Shown here in pieces: positions 40,198-50,461 of a stretch of 64,000 nt of DNA. A program made the position numbers and the translations under genes. The notes under the pieces were generated by a model. The model saw nothing but the letters and a program-made list of their open reading frames with translations, did not search any database and was not told where the DNA came from. Origin of the DNA: Nitzschia sp. DOCU1 (taxonomy: Eukaryota; Bacillariophyta; Bacillariophyceae; Bacillariales; Bacillariaceae); assembly GCA_951394045.1 (NCBI GenBank), contig OX595990.1:3526549-3590548 (forward strand), written 5' to 3'. Numbering within the stretch: the stretch's first letter is position 1; each line of letters starts with the position of its first letter.

Positions 40198-41631
40198 TTA
40201 CTTATCCCCCTGTACCAACTTCCTCACGATTCCTACGATACAAAGACAGACACAAATTCCTGCCAAGACAATCAGGACAATCTGCCATGCTTCCAGAGGC
40301 TGTTTAATCTCGTCATCCGGAACTTCCGCAGTGACATTTTGCGCTAACTGAGCTTGCACGCCATGACTGACCACACCAAACAATCCATAGGCACCCTTTT
40401 CTTGTTGGGAAATGCGAAAGTATCCATCTTCGCCCCATTTGGTTCCCCACGAGTTTTTCAGAATCCAACACGAAGGATCCGATGTATCGTCATAACCGAC
40501 CATTAACACGGCATGATCAATACAGCTGGACGATGAACAGGCGCAGTCTCCATCGTCTGTCAAAATGCCTTTGCGATAGTTGGACATGGTATTGCAAGAA
40601 CTCTTGATGGTCATGCTGACGGGGGCAACTTGCAAGGCTTGTTTCATCATGTTGACTCGGACATCAAAATCCGTTGGCAGACCAAAATCCAAGACAATGG
40701 TGGGTTCACTAATTTCCACGGCCAAGGGCTTGTCGTCGACGGCACAAGTCGTGGTAGTTTCACCTTCGTAATCTTCATAGGGATATTCATTGTATCTGGA
40801 CACACCGCCAAAGTCATTAAGCCAGGAATATCCCAGGGCAGTCACAATGGAACCCCCATCACATCCATAGTTCATGTCGTTGCAGCTAATCAATTGTTGC
40901 CACGACAAATTTTGCAAATAACCCTTGTTTTCCGGATTGGCGGCAGCCGCACCTTCAATGGCACCCACCATGCTCACCGCCCAACAGCATCCACATCGTC
41001 CTTGATCTTTGACTTCTGTGACGGCATTCTTGTCCCTCCAATCCAATTTGGATGGAAACACGGGCGTTTCTTGAGTTCGTCTCCCAGAATCCGAAGTAAA
41101 CATACTGTAGTCTGACGTGGGGATTTGTTTTCCATACTCGTCCCGAGTCCAATCAATGTCAGGTCGGAATCCGGAACGTTGCACATACTCATCAGGTCCA
41201 TCGGCAGAAAAGGCCGTCAAAGCCAATTCCACCGAGTTTCCGTCAAAGGTGGCATTGGTATGATTGCGATAATACTCGGCAATGAACTGCGCCGATTCCT
41301 TGAGGAGACGAAGACGCACCAAGCGCGTGGCTGCGCTATCGCCTTCGGGGTCTTCCTTATAAAAAGGCCGAAAGGTGTCAATAAAGTCTTCCAAGGTCAA
41401 GTCGGAAGTAATATTGATGCATCCCCTAGAGGGAAAGTCGATAAAGCCTGGCAAGCAAGGCCCACAAACTTCATCGCCGCTACTGTCAATGACGCAATCC
41501 TTGGATTCCAACGCACAGGCTTCCAGAGTGTCCGTCGACAAACAAGCCGATTCCTGCTCCTGCGACGAAACCAGCACTGTCGACAATGACAATAACAACA
41601 ATAACAACGCCGACTTTTGCAACAAGAACAT
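40198..41631 (-). CDS. Papain-family (C1A) cysteine protease, membrane-anchored
   Basis: A 477-residue protein from ATG at 41631 (MFLLQKSALLLLLLSLS signal peptide); the longer frame starts in an unrelated leader. The Cys-rich N-terminal module (CGPCLPGFIDFPSRGC) and propeptide region (ALTAFSADGPDEYVQRSGF) match the gene at 37273. The catalytic domain is complete: DQGRCGCCWAVS with the nucleophile Cys (codon 40986-40984), CIDHAVLMVGYDD (His), WILKNSWGTKWGEDGYFRIS (Asn). A C-terminal membrane helix (IVLIVLAGICVCLCIVGIV) anchors it. It is convergent with its nearest paralog, as an inverted pair. An active endopeptidase is expected; Ser-rich CACSSSSCIDH is a conserved variation of the family here. 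Confidence 0.92.
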   Translation of the reverse strand: MFLLQKSALLLLLLSLSTVLVSSQEQESACLSTDTLEACALESKDCVIDSSGDEVCGPCLPGFIDFPSRGCINITSDLTLEDFIDTFRPFYKEDPEGDSAATRLVRLRLLKESAQFIAEYYRNHTNATFDGNSVELALTAFSADGPDEYVQRSGFRPDIDWTRDEYGKQIPTSDYSMFTSDSGRRTQETPVFPSKLDWRDKNAVTEVKDQGRCGCCWAVSMVGAIEGAAAANPENKGYLQNLSWQQLISCNDMNYGCDGGSIVTALGYSWLNDFGGVSRYNEYPYEDYEGETTTTCAVDDKPLAVEISEPTIVLDFGLPTDFDVRVNMMKQALQVAPVSMTIKSSCNTMSNYRKGILTDDGDCACSSSSCIDHAVLMVGYDDTSDPSCWILKNSWGTKWGEDGYFRISQQEKGAYGLFGVVSHGVQAQLAQNVTAEVPDDEIKQPLEAWQIVLIVLAGICVCLCIVGIVRKLVQGDK

Positions 41632-42753
41632 ACTGTTGTTTTTGTTAAACACGGTACGATGATAAAGGATTCGGATAAACTTGTAGTCAGATGTAATTTG
41701 TGGCCGATGATCAAACGGTCGGTCGTCAATGATTTTTGGGACGACTGGTTTTGGGGGGGTTCGCAATAATGCTTTGGGCTTCGCCTCACCCCACCTTCCG
41801 AGTGTTGAGTCATTTGGGTCAACCGCATGCTCATGCGTGCTGCGTTTTCCTCCGATACAGTAGCATTTTAAATAGTGCCTTCCAAAAGAGTGTAATAGTG
41901 CCCGTTGGCATACCCGAAGGGAGTGACATACTAAGGCCCTTTTTGAAATCCTTAAGAAACCCGTACGGAAGAGAATTATCTCGGTGTTGCGAATTTCGGT
42001 ACCGGAGAGACTTCTAATTCCATTCGTGTCACGTCATGGCGGGGTAACTTGGCGCCGCTCTATCTGCGAACAGCAATGTTGCCGGAGCCCGTATGCTGCT
42101 GTAGCTAGCCGAAGATGTCTCTACTACTCTCTATTATCGTAGAAAGCAGCTACGTCTGGTAGCTAGTAGTACAAGCCTCCTTCCCTCCTCTCTCCTCTAC
42201 TCTAGAGGAGCTACTGAATAGGCGACTGGCTGTCGTTGCTGCTGGTGGTGGTGGTGTTCGTCTTCTTGCTGAGGAGAATTTGCTCTTCTCCTTGTTGGAG
42301 CGAGGATGACGACCACGACCAGCGGTACTAGCTCGACTCTTGAGCCGATGCACGTACATGCTGCAGTGGTGGAGTACTCCTCGAGTGATTTCTCGTTGAA
42401 GGGGGCAGCAGAGGAGGACGACGAGGAACGCCCCCGACGACGCTCCTGCTTCTTGTTCTTGTTGTTGGAGGAGTCGTAAGAGGAGGAATGCGGGCGGCGA
42501 AGAAAGAAACAACAACAAGAAGGACGCAAAAAGAGTCTTGTGCCTCTGTCGCGAAAGGAAGGAGGTCTCAGAAAGAAGATGGAGCAAGCGGAAGCGTCGT
42601 TTCTTCCATGGATTGTTGTTCTTTTTCATGATGGTTCTAGTCGTAGTTACATTGGTTCTTTGTTGTCTTCTATAATCAAAGAATGGCACTTTACTATATT
42701 CAAAACTTGTGTTATTCTCATCGGTGCCCAGCGGAATACAATGCTTAGCTGCT
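41632..42753. other. Intergenic region including a low-complexity 3' flank
   Basis: The minus frame at 42150-42806 (218 codons, opening at TTG) is low-complexity (Ser/Arg/Leu-rich) and overlaps the 3' end of the DUF6824 gene, so I do not call it. Nothing else is supported. Confidence 0.4.
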
Positions 42754-43536
42754 TTAGGCAAACAGGTTATCCATTTCCAGTTCTTCCCCACTAATGACGC
42801 TACCACCGTCTTCCGAAACTGTATTTACATCCAGGTCGTCCAGCAGGGTGTGCTGTTGTAGTTGGTGAAACACCAAATCAAGTTGGAAAAACTTGGTTGG
42901 TAAGAGCAGACTCATGGACGATGGGGCTTCCATGGGCAGCACCATGGAGGATGAATTGAAACAGTCAGCAGAAAGAGGAGCAACAGCTACTGGTGCTGCA
43001 CCGAAGACAGCAGCTGAAGTAGTGTTACTCGTCACGATGTCTTCTTGCTTCTTCTGTTGTCTTCGTTCTTTACGACGAGCGAGCTTGCTTTTCGTACTGC
43101 TTCGGTATTTCGGAGCCAAAAGATCACGTAGGACGGTTCCTACTTTTTCTCGCGCATTCAAGGCCTCTACTTGCCACCATTGTCCCTCGGCTTCGCGAAC
43201 AAAGGCATGTTCGGGACAGTGATTCGCTTGTCGGACCATGTCCACAATTTTAGTCACAACTTTGGACTTTTCCTCTTTGCGTTTGGCCTGAGAGTATTGC
43301 GGAATAAAGGTCTGAGCCATGACAGTTAAGCGGCGATTGCCCAGTGCTTCGGCAGCTCTACGGCCCCGGCCGCACACAACGGTGTAAGGGCCTGGCACAA
43401 AGTCTTGAGGGAGGGGAGACACAATTTGCGACATGCTTTTCTTGTTGGAGGTAGAGGAACTACTAGGTCTCTTACAGGAAGATCGTTCCATAGAATAAGG
43501 TGGAAGGGGGTGGAGGGTATTCATTTGAGCAACCAT
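42754..43536 (-). CDS. DUF6824 domain protein
   Basis: A 260-residue protein from ATG at 43536 (the frame opens upstream at TTG). The DUF6824 domain spans about residues 40-145: YTVVCGRGRRAAEALGN, a helix with QTFIPQYSQAKRKEEKSK, VTKIVDMVRQANHCPEHAFV, then a GQWWQVEALNAREKVGTVLRDL helix, followed by a strongly basic stretch (KLARRKERRQQKK). The basic stretch suggests nuclear location. The C-terminal part is hydrophobic/Ser-rich and ends in an acidic tail. Diatom DUF6824 proteins are suspected regulators; the target is unknown. Confidence 0.85.
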   Translation of the reverse strand: MVAQMNTLHPLPPYSMERSSCKRPSSSSTSNKKSMSQIVSPLPQDFVPGPYTVVCGRGRRAAEALGNRRLTVMAQTFIPQYSQAKRKEEKSKVVTKIVDMVRQANHCPEHAFVREAEGQWWQVEALNAREKVGTVLRDLLAPKYRSSTKSKLARRKERRQQKKQEDIVTSNTTSAAVFGAAPVAVAPLSADCFNSSSMVLPMEAPSSMSLLLPTKFFQLDLVFHQLQQHTLLDDLDVNTVSEDGGSVISGEELEMDNLFA

Positions 43537-43659
43537 TGCGCAATAGGATAAGGAGAGTCTGTACGATGTGATTTTGGAAATTGTGAGGAGGAGTGAAGGT
43601 TTGTGCCGCGAAGTGCGACGAAGGGGCTTTGGTGGATTAGTTGCGTGTGGCGCAACCAA

Positions 43660-45863
43660 AGGGAGAGGCCATAGTATTTCGATAGCTTCTAATTAATGGT
43701 AGCCTGAGGTTGGGCCGAAAACTATTCCTTAATCTCTAGAATGTGGAATTAAGAGGTAGTTGAACATGTGGTACGGTACTTCGGTCTGGCCAGATCAGCA
43801 GCGCATTCGATACTTAGACGAAATATGAGAAGGCATTGGAAGCCTTCGAATTCCAAATGATCTCGCCCTGACTATCGTGAAACTCGATAAGTAATCTGAA
43901 AAATGCACAGCCACATTCTATTTAATGAATTGTAAAACTGCTGTGCACTATTTGTCGGAATCCATTCGGAACGAAAAACTGCACGGGACCATAGTTCTAA
44001 TAGTGTAAATATTTCTTGAATAAGCCTCTGCTTCTTAATGCGTTTCTCAAGGCATATGTTTGAATACGAGCATGTCCGTCCGCATCTTTTCACAACGTGA
44101 TGCGGAGCTCTCGCATTTCCCCATCGGACTTTTGCTGTCTTCCGACAAGACAGTCCAGTGTAGTACATGCGCCAACAACCTTTGGAGATTGGTTGACGAG
44201 TTGGAGGCAGAATGGCTGAGGGCGATCCATCGGACCCTCTCGCTGTTTCGCTCGATCGAACGAACCGTAGGAGTGAGAGGCGTAATGCTAAAACGGCCGG
44301 ACCCAAAACTGCTGTGCAATTTTGGGAGATTCTTCGTTTTGACGCAATATGGCGACAATCAAACCAAACGACGGTGCAACTTTTCCCTCGCCGCATCTGG
44401 GGTTCTATCGATGGGGGTGACGCTAATGCTGAGGATGCAATGGACGTATGTAATTATCATGGAACCTAGCCGATCGCTGGTTTCTCTCCGGAAAGTCTGC
44501 TCCCGCTGTGATGGTTTTGGTGATGTAGGCACAACTCTAAATGAATTAAGATTTCTTCCATTCGCTTGTTGAACCGCAAAGCCCCGCTGCGAATCAAAGA
44601 AATTTTCACCGGGTCCTATCGATGGGGAGGAGGATGGCTCTAATGTCGAAAGAGACCTGCAATGCACGTCCTTGATGTGGAGTCTAGCCGATAGTTTCAA
44701 GCAGGGTGTGGGACTCTTATTCTTCAATAGATCCTCTCTGGAAACCTTGCTCCTGCCTGGGACTACCTAGTTTTGATGACAACAATCCACCACCAACTTG
44801 GTGTACAGCGATCGATGTGGGTACCATCTTTGTTTGTCGGACGTCTAAATCTAGTTTTGGCTGGAGACAAGAAGGGCACGATGGGGGAGCAAAGTAACAG
44901 TGCATGCGACAATTATCGTCCATTTGAACAGACTGCGACTTGTCTTCACGTGACGGAAGGACTACAATACCAGTTACGTCTTCGCCGTTCCATTGTTGTC
45001 ACTATTGCGCAGCAGCGGAGCGCTATTGCCCCGCTAGCGGCTAGCGGGAAACTATTAGGCCCTGCACGAAAGAAGATGTTGAACAAATGAATGACGACTG
45101 AACTACAGATTGCAAAGAGCGCATTGCTGTCCAAGCCAGCATTTGAAAGAAGAAAGTGGTTGCAACGGAACGAAGCCCCCGGCGAATGGACTACCACTCT
45201 AGCCGAACCATTCTCAAGCTAGTTTGGATTCTGTTTGCGGGGGTGGCTTTGATCTACGCACACCTCTGAATTAATTGAGATTGAATCTATCGAAACGAAC
45301 AGCCCCGCTAGGAATCAGAGAAACATTCACCTTCTGACTTCTAGGCTTTGAAAAGCAACTAGGAGTAGTAGAAATTGAAGTCAAAGCACATATTCTACCG
45401 TTATGAGCATTCACGCATATGCGAAAGGGCGTGGCCCCGTAGGATACGTACGACCGATCTCCCGGTAACTACTACTCCTCACTTTGTTTCGTTGAATGGC
45501 ATATCTAGCGAAGACGGCCCGTGAATGTGCTCCCAGCTACTTGTCCTAGATCTAGTAGGTGCTATATTGAACCACACTGGCAAACGAGTCTAATGGATTG
45601 TTAGACCATTCATACTTCGATCGTCAGGTTAGTTGCTATCCAGATAGTGCGTACTTTAGGCTGCTAGATCTGTAATTGACTCGTTTCAATGACTCTAAGG
45701 TTGATGGAACTTAATATAGTACATACAATCATATTGACTAGAGAACCCCATAGCAAATTGAAGATGCAAAAGATGTCCAGCATTACCACCCTCTTTCAGT
45801 TTACAACGCTCGACAGAAGCGTCCTTCGCCTTTGATCCCAGAATTTACGCTACGAAGAATATC
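43660..45863. repeat. Gene-poor region with diverged repeat units
   Basis: Three related stretches are seen: about 44396-44610, 44609-44770 and 45190-45335. The first two share tctatcgatgggg...gctctaatg or gctaatg...tagccgat and tctctggaaa or tctccggaaa. The first and third share a block ending ccccgctgcgaatca or ccccgctaggaatca and attttcacc or acattcacc. The open frames here do not resemble known proteins, so the area looks like decayed duplicated DNA. Confidence 0.5.
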
Positions 45864-46466
45864 TTATGAATCCTCGGTCGCTAGGTTTCTCCGGAATTTA
45901 GGAAGTTTGGTTGCCTTGGGAGCTTTGGTAGCTTTTGGTGCCTTAGTTGCCTTTGGTGCCTTAGTTGCCTTTGGTGCCTTTGTTGCTTTGGGCGCTTTAG
46001 TAGCCTTCGGTGCCTTCGTCGCCTTGGGTGCTTTGGTAGCTTTGGTAGCTTGGAGATTGCGTTGCTGAGTCCCTTGGGCTCCGTCGACGCCGAATCCAAA
46101 GGTATCAAAGGTGAAGGATTGAGATCCAACAAACTTCCCTCCAGCACCAATCATCTCCCCATTGAAGAAGACGGCGTAGTCTCCACGTCCAGCCTCGCAG
46201 CAGAGTCCATCAACGTCAGTGATGGTGAACGTAAATATCCCATCGGAGGGAAGGCAGATGCTTTCTGTATACCGAGAGTTCGAAGAGTATGTGCCTGCCT
46301 CGTTTGAGAGCAAAATAGCATTGTTGGTCGTGTCGACCAGCGAAAAGCTTGTTTCTGCTCCCATGTCGTCCGTCAAAAGCTCAAACTCGAACAGAGACTT
46401 GCAAGTGGCATGGGCGCTGTGCCCTTGGGCGAGCAACAATAAGGTGGCTAGGTATTGCATTATCAT
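45864..46466 (-). CDS. Secreted KATKAP-repeat protein, copy 1 (silica-matrix-like)
   Basis: A 200-residue protein. Signal peptide MIMQYLATLLLLAQGHSAHA, then an about 105-residue domain: LFEFELLTDDMGAETSFSLV, LLSNEAGTYSSNSRYTESIC, FTITDVDGLCCEAGRGDY and FFNGEMIGAGGKFVGSQSFT. This resembles the diatom extracellular module that ends YTFTIxDxxGDGLCC. Next comes QQRNL (an RXL), then seven KATKAP units, KATKLP, and tail PKFRRNLATEDS. Lys falls at every third position (KxxK), as in silaffin-like silica-targeting domains, and RXL is a known processing site in such proteins. A wall or silica-vesicle role is an inference. It is divergent from the copy at 47105. Confidence 0.85.
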   Translation of the reverse strand: MIMQYLATLLLLAQGHSAHATCKSLFEFELLTDDMGAETSFSLVDTTNNAILLSNEAGTYSSNSRYTESICLPSDGIFTFTITDVDGLCCEAGRGDYAVFFNGEMIGAGGKFVGSQSFTFDTFGFGVDGAQGTQQRNLQATKATKAPKATKAPKATKAPKATKAPKATKAPKATKAPKATKAPKATKLPKFRRNLATEDS

Positions 46467-47104
46467 CTTGGTGCTTGTTTGTTGTCCTTCTGGTTTTCTG
46501 TAAAATAGTGATGAGCACAGACAACAGCCAGCTTTTCCAAAGCTGAAATGACAAAGATCGAATAATTTATCGCCCAGCCACTGCCAAACTTACATTGTAG
46601 CGACCTGATTATGCACAAGCCTCTCGCCGAAAACATGTAATTTGATTTTTGAACGTCGTCTCATGAAAATCTGAGAGGATCGGCTTGCGCTGAAAAGGAA
46701 TTTGGGCGAAAGAATGTGGCCAAGACCAGATTATATATGCCTTGTGTCTTCGTTTTTGTCGGACAAGTAGCGCCTGTCTGCGTTCGTTTAAGAAATATTT
46801 GGCAAGCACGCGCTGAAAATTTCATACCACATGAAACAAGACACCTCTGATATTGCCCTGGAGGCGCAAGACTCCCTTTCATCGTCTGGTACATAATTCA
46901 GGCTTAAGTAACTTAAACTATGTCGGAGTGGGGGCATTATTGACGTTTTCATAGTCCCTGTCGGTGTCCGAAATTGCGGTCATTATTCCTCAGGATCCAG
47001 CCCTATGAAGCAACGAGAGACATAGAGTCGTAGTTTCGGAGCTCGGTTTTTGCAACAGTGGTCACCAGCCACACTTTTGCGAACACAGAAGTAGCAAGAA
47101 GACG
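46467..47104. promoter_or_regulatory. Divergent intergenic region between KATKAP copies 1 and 2
   Basis: Both flanking genes start here, so both promoters lie inside. The 70 bp before 47105 (through gaacacagaagtagcaagaagacg) resembles the stretch before 48081 (gaacagagaagtagcaagacgacg), implying shared regulation of copies 2 and 3. Confidence 0.5.
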
Positions 47105-47698
47105 ATGAAGCAATACCTCGCTACCTTATTGTTGCTCGCCTACGGGCACAACGCCCATGCCACTTGCAAGTCTCTGTTCGAGTTTGAGCTTTTGACGGAC
47201 GACAAGGGAGCAGAAACAAGCTTTTCGCTCGTCGACACTTCCAGCGGTGCGGTTTTGCTCTCCAAAGAGGCCGGCGCCTACGCCTCGAACTCTCGCTATA
47301 CCGAGACCTTCTGCCTTCCCGCCGATGGAATCTTTACGTTCACCCTCAACGATGTTAATGGACTATGCTGCGAGGCCGGACGTGGAGACTACGCCATCTT
47401 TTTCAACGGGGAGATGATCGGTGCTGGAGGGAAGTTCGTTGGATCTCAATCCTTCACTTTTGATACCTTTGGACTCAACGTCGATGGGGCGGGGGGAAAT
47501 AGCGAGGCTGCAGCCTGGCAACGAGATCTCAAGAAGGGAAAGCCCAAGGCTCCTCCCCCTCCTCCCCCCGTGCCGAAGGCCACCAAAGCACCCAAGGCAA
47601 CGAAGGCACCCAAGGCGACGAAGGCGCCCAAGGCTACAAAAGCGCCCAAGGCCACCAAACTTCCTAAATTCAGGAGACTTAACAGTGAGGATCCGTAA
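47105..47698 (+). CDS. Secreted KATKAP-repeat protein, copy 2
   Basis: A 197-residue protein. Signal peptide MKQYLATLLLLAYGHNAHA; domain LFEFELLTDDKGAETSFSLV through FFNGEMIGAGGKFVGSQSFT (about residues 25-125), including SNSRYTETFCLPADGIFTFT. Then WQRDL (RXL), a Lys/Pro linker (KKGKPKAPPPPPPVP), four KATKAP units, KATKLP, and tail PKFRRLNSEDP. It has the proline run that copy 1 lacks. The upstream 70 bp and the downstream about 90 bp (cataacttgtatatttatctg...) are also shared with copy 3, so the duplicated unit includes promoter and 3' flank. Confidence 0.87.
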   Translation: MKQYLATLLLLAYGHNAHATCKSLFEFELLTDDKGAETSFSLVDTSSGAVLLSKEAGAYASNSRYTETFCLPADGIFTFTLNDVNGLCCEAGRGDYAIFFNGEMIGAGGKFVGSQSFTFDTFGLNVDGAGGNSEAAAWQRDLKKGKPKAPPPPPPVPKATKAPKATKAPKATKAPKATKAPKATKLPKFRRLNSEDP

Positions 47699-48080
47699 GC
47701 TTCAGATGGGCTGTTCTGTTGATAGTTTCGGATTCAAGAGACTAATGTACGGCTCATGAAGCAACTCATAACTTGTATATTTATCTGTCTGCCATTGTGA
47801 TTCTTTTCCATCGAATAAAGCTCTTCTACATAATACTAGAGGATGGCTCGAAGGCCTCCTCCCTATTCTATAGAGGCTACCGGAGTAGTAAACTAAAGGT
47901 GTAATCATTCTGTTCGTTGACGTAGACGTCACATTCAAAGTATCCTCCGCGGTCCACTGCCCACCTGGGCCCGAGTAGAAAATGTACCGGCACCTTACGC
48001 GCGACGTCACAAATTCGGACCTCGGGTTTTGGAGAAGGTCGAAGCACCACTTTTTCGAACAGAGAAGTAGCAAGACGACG

Positions 48081-48806
48081 ATGAAGCAATACCTCGCTGC
48101 CTTGTTGTTGCTCGCCCAAGGGCACAGCGCCCATGCCACTTGCGAATCTCTGTTCGAGTTTGAGCTTCTGACCGACGACCAGGGAGCTGAAACGAGCTTT
48201 TCGCTGGTCGACACTTCCAGCGGTGTGGTTTTGCTCTCCAAAGAGGCCGGCGCCTACGCCTCGAACTCTCGCTATACCGAGACATTCTGCCTTCCCGCCG
48301 ATGGAATCTTTACGTTCACCCTCAACGATGTTAATGGACTATGCTGCGAGGCCGGACGTGGAGACTACGCCATCTTTTTCAACGGGGAGATGATTGGTGC
48401 TGGAGGGAAGTTTGTTGGATCTCAATCCTTCACCTTCGACACCTTTGGATTCGACGTTGACGAAGCGCAACGAGAGCTCAAGAAGAAGAAGAAGCCTAAA
48501 CCCGTGCCGCCGCCTACACCCAGGCCGACCACGAAAGCACCCAAGGCGACGAAGGCGCCCAAGGCTACTAAGGCACCCAAGGCTACTAAGGCACCCAAGG
48601 CTACTAAGGCGCCCAAGGCTACTAAGGCGCCCAAGGCAACTAAGGCACCCAAGGCTACTAAGGCGCCCAAGGCAACTAAGGCACCCAAGGCAACTAAGGC
48701 ACCCAAAGCAACTAAGGCACCCAAGGCTACTAAGGCGCCCAAGGCCACCAAGCTTCCTTCATTTAACAGGAGACTTCGAGAGACCGCCGAGGATCCGAAA
48801 GCATAA
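48081..48806 (+). CDS. Secreted KATKAP-repeat protein, copy 3 (longest array)
   Basis: A 241-residue protein from ATG at 48081 (a longer frame starts in unrelated leader). Signal peptide MKQYLAALLLLAQGHSAHA and the same globular domain as copy 2, nearly identical. The RXL is AQREL. Then KKKKKPKPVPPPTPRPTTKAP and about 11 KATKAP units plus KATKLP, ending PSFNRRLRETAEDPKA. The 18-bp DNA unit (aaggctactaaggcaccc type) varies at codon third positions in blocks, a mark of slippage or unequal exchange; allele length is likely variable. Function as for copy 1, inferred. Confidence 0.87.
   Translation: MKQYLAALLLLAQGHSAHATCESLFEFELLTDDQGAETSFSLVDTSSGVVLLSKEAGAYASNSRYTETFCLPADGIFTFTLNDVNGLCCEAGRGDYAIFFNGEMIGAGGKFVGSQSFTFDTFGFDVDEAQRELKKKKKPKPVPPPTPRPTTKAPKATKAPKATKAPKATKAPKATKAPKATKAPKATKAPKATKAPKATKAPKATKAPKATKAPKATKAPKATKLPSFNRRLRETAEDPKA
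48537..48770 (+). repeat. 18-bp coding minisatellite (KATKAP)
   Basis: About 11-12 tandem copies of an 18-bp unit such as aaggctactaaggcaccc, in frame. Individual units alternate gct/gca and gca/gcg, so the array has homogenised subgroups. Confidence 0.93.
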
Positions 48807-49900
48807 TTTGGGTGGGCCTCCGGGGTCAACAATCCTATTGTACAGCTCATAAAGCAATTCATAACTTATGAATTTATTCGTCTGCCGTTTTGATTCTTTA
48901 CCGTCGACTAATGCTCTTCTACAAAAATCTAGAGCCTGCTCGACGGCTACTACCGGTAGCTCGTGAGCCGCTGTTTATTATAGCTATTCAGCAAATGACG
49001 CAACGGCTATTGATCCTCGTGGTTTATCGTTCCTCAACCAAAAAAATTCGGAAAGATGAAGGTGCTTCGCATCGCTCGCCGAAATTGCTGTAAATGATGA
49101 TTGTCGGTTGCCATTGAACGGACATTGCTCGTTGAGTTTATGTCGTGTAGAACATTTAAGGTCAATGGATACAACTAGGAGTGTAGTCTTGTGGCACATG
49201 TATTACGTTTGCTGGGGCAATTGTTGGACGCATGCCAAGTGAAGCCGTTCAAGTCCCGAAGAATCGTCAGTATCTCATTTTATGATACTGTACCTCAAAA
49301 GAACAAAATGTTCTTCTGGGGTCATTCTTTCTATTTAGGTACAGTGGAGACTTCCTAACTTCCAACGCATAACTTATGTATTTATCTGCTTGCCACTGCG
49401 TTAGTCCTATACCATGATATATTGTTCCTAGTAGGTCCAAGGACTCACTATCTGATCGACTGCTTTCCTCCTCTACGACATGCTACTAGTTCGTACTCCT
49501 AGTAAGCTGCTGTGGGGGTTGAAAGCTCATCAAAGTTCGCAACGGTCATTGCTTCAGGTTTTTCAGCTCGTCCCTCTCAAAGTGGAAAGAAGAGAGTGAT
49601 TGAACCGAGGTAGCAAAATCCACTTGGTAGCACATGGCAAGTTGAGGGTCGATCGATGACTCTACTGCCATTCGCAGTAGTCATATCGTGTCGTAACCAC
49701 CTCTTAACATTCTCGGGGGTGATTATTGCCCTGTTTTTATGTCTCTTAAATGTCGGGATACGCCGAAAATAATAGGTCGCCAAAATGAAGGACCGACGCA
49801 CCCGCGAAAGGGATTTGCAGCCATTCGGGGCATCTGAGCAGAATCTTCTTCTGGTTTCGCATCAGAAGGTTGCATCGCATTCACAGGACAAGACAACAAG
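48807..49900. other. Intergenic region between KATKAP copies 3 and 4
   Basis: No gene. It holds a repeat shared with the flank of copy 4: 49096-49235 against 50797-50915 (gatgattgtcggttgccattg against gatgattttcggttgacattg; tgctggggcaattgttgg in both). It also has the 3'-flank remnant at 49365-49415. Confidence 0.55.
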
Positions 49901-50461
49901 ATGACTATGAACCAATACTACCTGGCCACCTTCCTTTTATTGCTCGGCCAAAGACGTAACAGCGTCCATGCGTTTTGCAAGTCCCATTTCGAGTTTGAGC
50001 TTTTGACCGACGACAAAGGAGCCGAAACAAGCTTCTCTCTTGTTGACGCCACCAACAATGTTGTTTTGGTCTCAAAAGAGGCCGGCACGTACTCGTCCAA
50101 CACTCGATATTCAGAAAGCATCTGCCTTCCCCCCGATGGAATCTTTACATTCACAATCAAGGACGTTGACGGACTCTGCTGCGAGTCTGGGCTTGGAGAC
50201 TATGCCATCTTTTTCAATGGGGAACTGATCGGTGCCGGCGGTGAGTTTGTGGACTCTCAATCCTTCACTTTTGACACATTTGGTGCGGGGGCAAATGGCG
50301 AAGCTGCAGTAGCTCTGGAACGAGATCTACAAATGTCCATGGTTACCAAATCTTCCAAAGCATCGAAAGGTCTCAACACAGCTACGACTACGAAAGCGCC
50401 CAAGGCCACCAAAGGGCCAAAGGCTGCCAAACTTCCTAAATTCAGGAAAGCTAGGCTCTAA
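49901..50461 (+). CDS. Secreted KATKAP-family protein, copy 4 (short tail)
   Basis: A 186-residue protein. Signal peptide MTMNQYYLATFLLLLGQRRNSVHA; domain HFEFELLTDDKGAETSFSLV to FFNGELIGAGGEFVDSQSFT. After LERDL (RXL) the lysine-rich tail is short: STVTK-type Ser/Lys stretch, then TTTKAPKATKGPKAAKLPKFRKARL. It is the most diverged of the four and keeps only two repeat-like units, so it may be an ancestral or shrunken form. It lies in the same orientation as copies 2 and 3. Confidence 0.82.
   Translation: MTMNQYYLATFLLLLGQRRNSVHAFCKSHFEFELLTDDKGAETSFSLVDATNNVVLVSKEAGTYSSNTRYSESICLPPDGIFTFTIKDVDGLCCESGLGDYAIFFNGELIGAGGEFVDSQSFTFDTFGAGANGEAAVALERDLQMSMVTKSSKASKGLNTATTTKAPKATKGPKAAKLPKFRKARL

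Larger units (their letters stand above)
47745..48925. repeat. Duplicated 3' flank and promoter of KATKAP copies 2 and 3
   Basis: The 3' flank at 47745-47830 matches 48840-48925 (tgaagcaactcataactt against taaagcaattcataactt; then atttatctgtctgcc or atttattcgtctgcc). A further 3'-flank-like stretch without a gene lies at 49365-49415 (cgcataacttatgtatttatc), hinting at a lost fifth copy. Confidence 0.7.

Noticed and set aside
42150..42806. 218-codon minus frame
   Set aside because: Opens at TTG, low complexity, overlaps the end of a real gene in another frame.
44060..44572. 170-codon plus frame
   Set aside because: Competing frames on both strands, no family, and located in diverged repeats.
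48422..48862. Minus-strand frame of repeated LGALVA
   Set aside because: Antisense of the KATKAP minisatellite.
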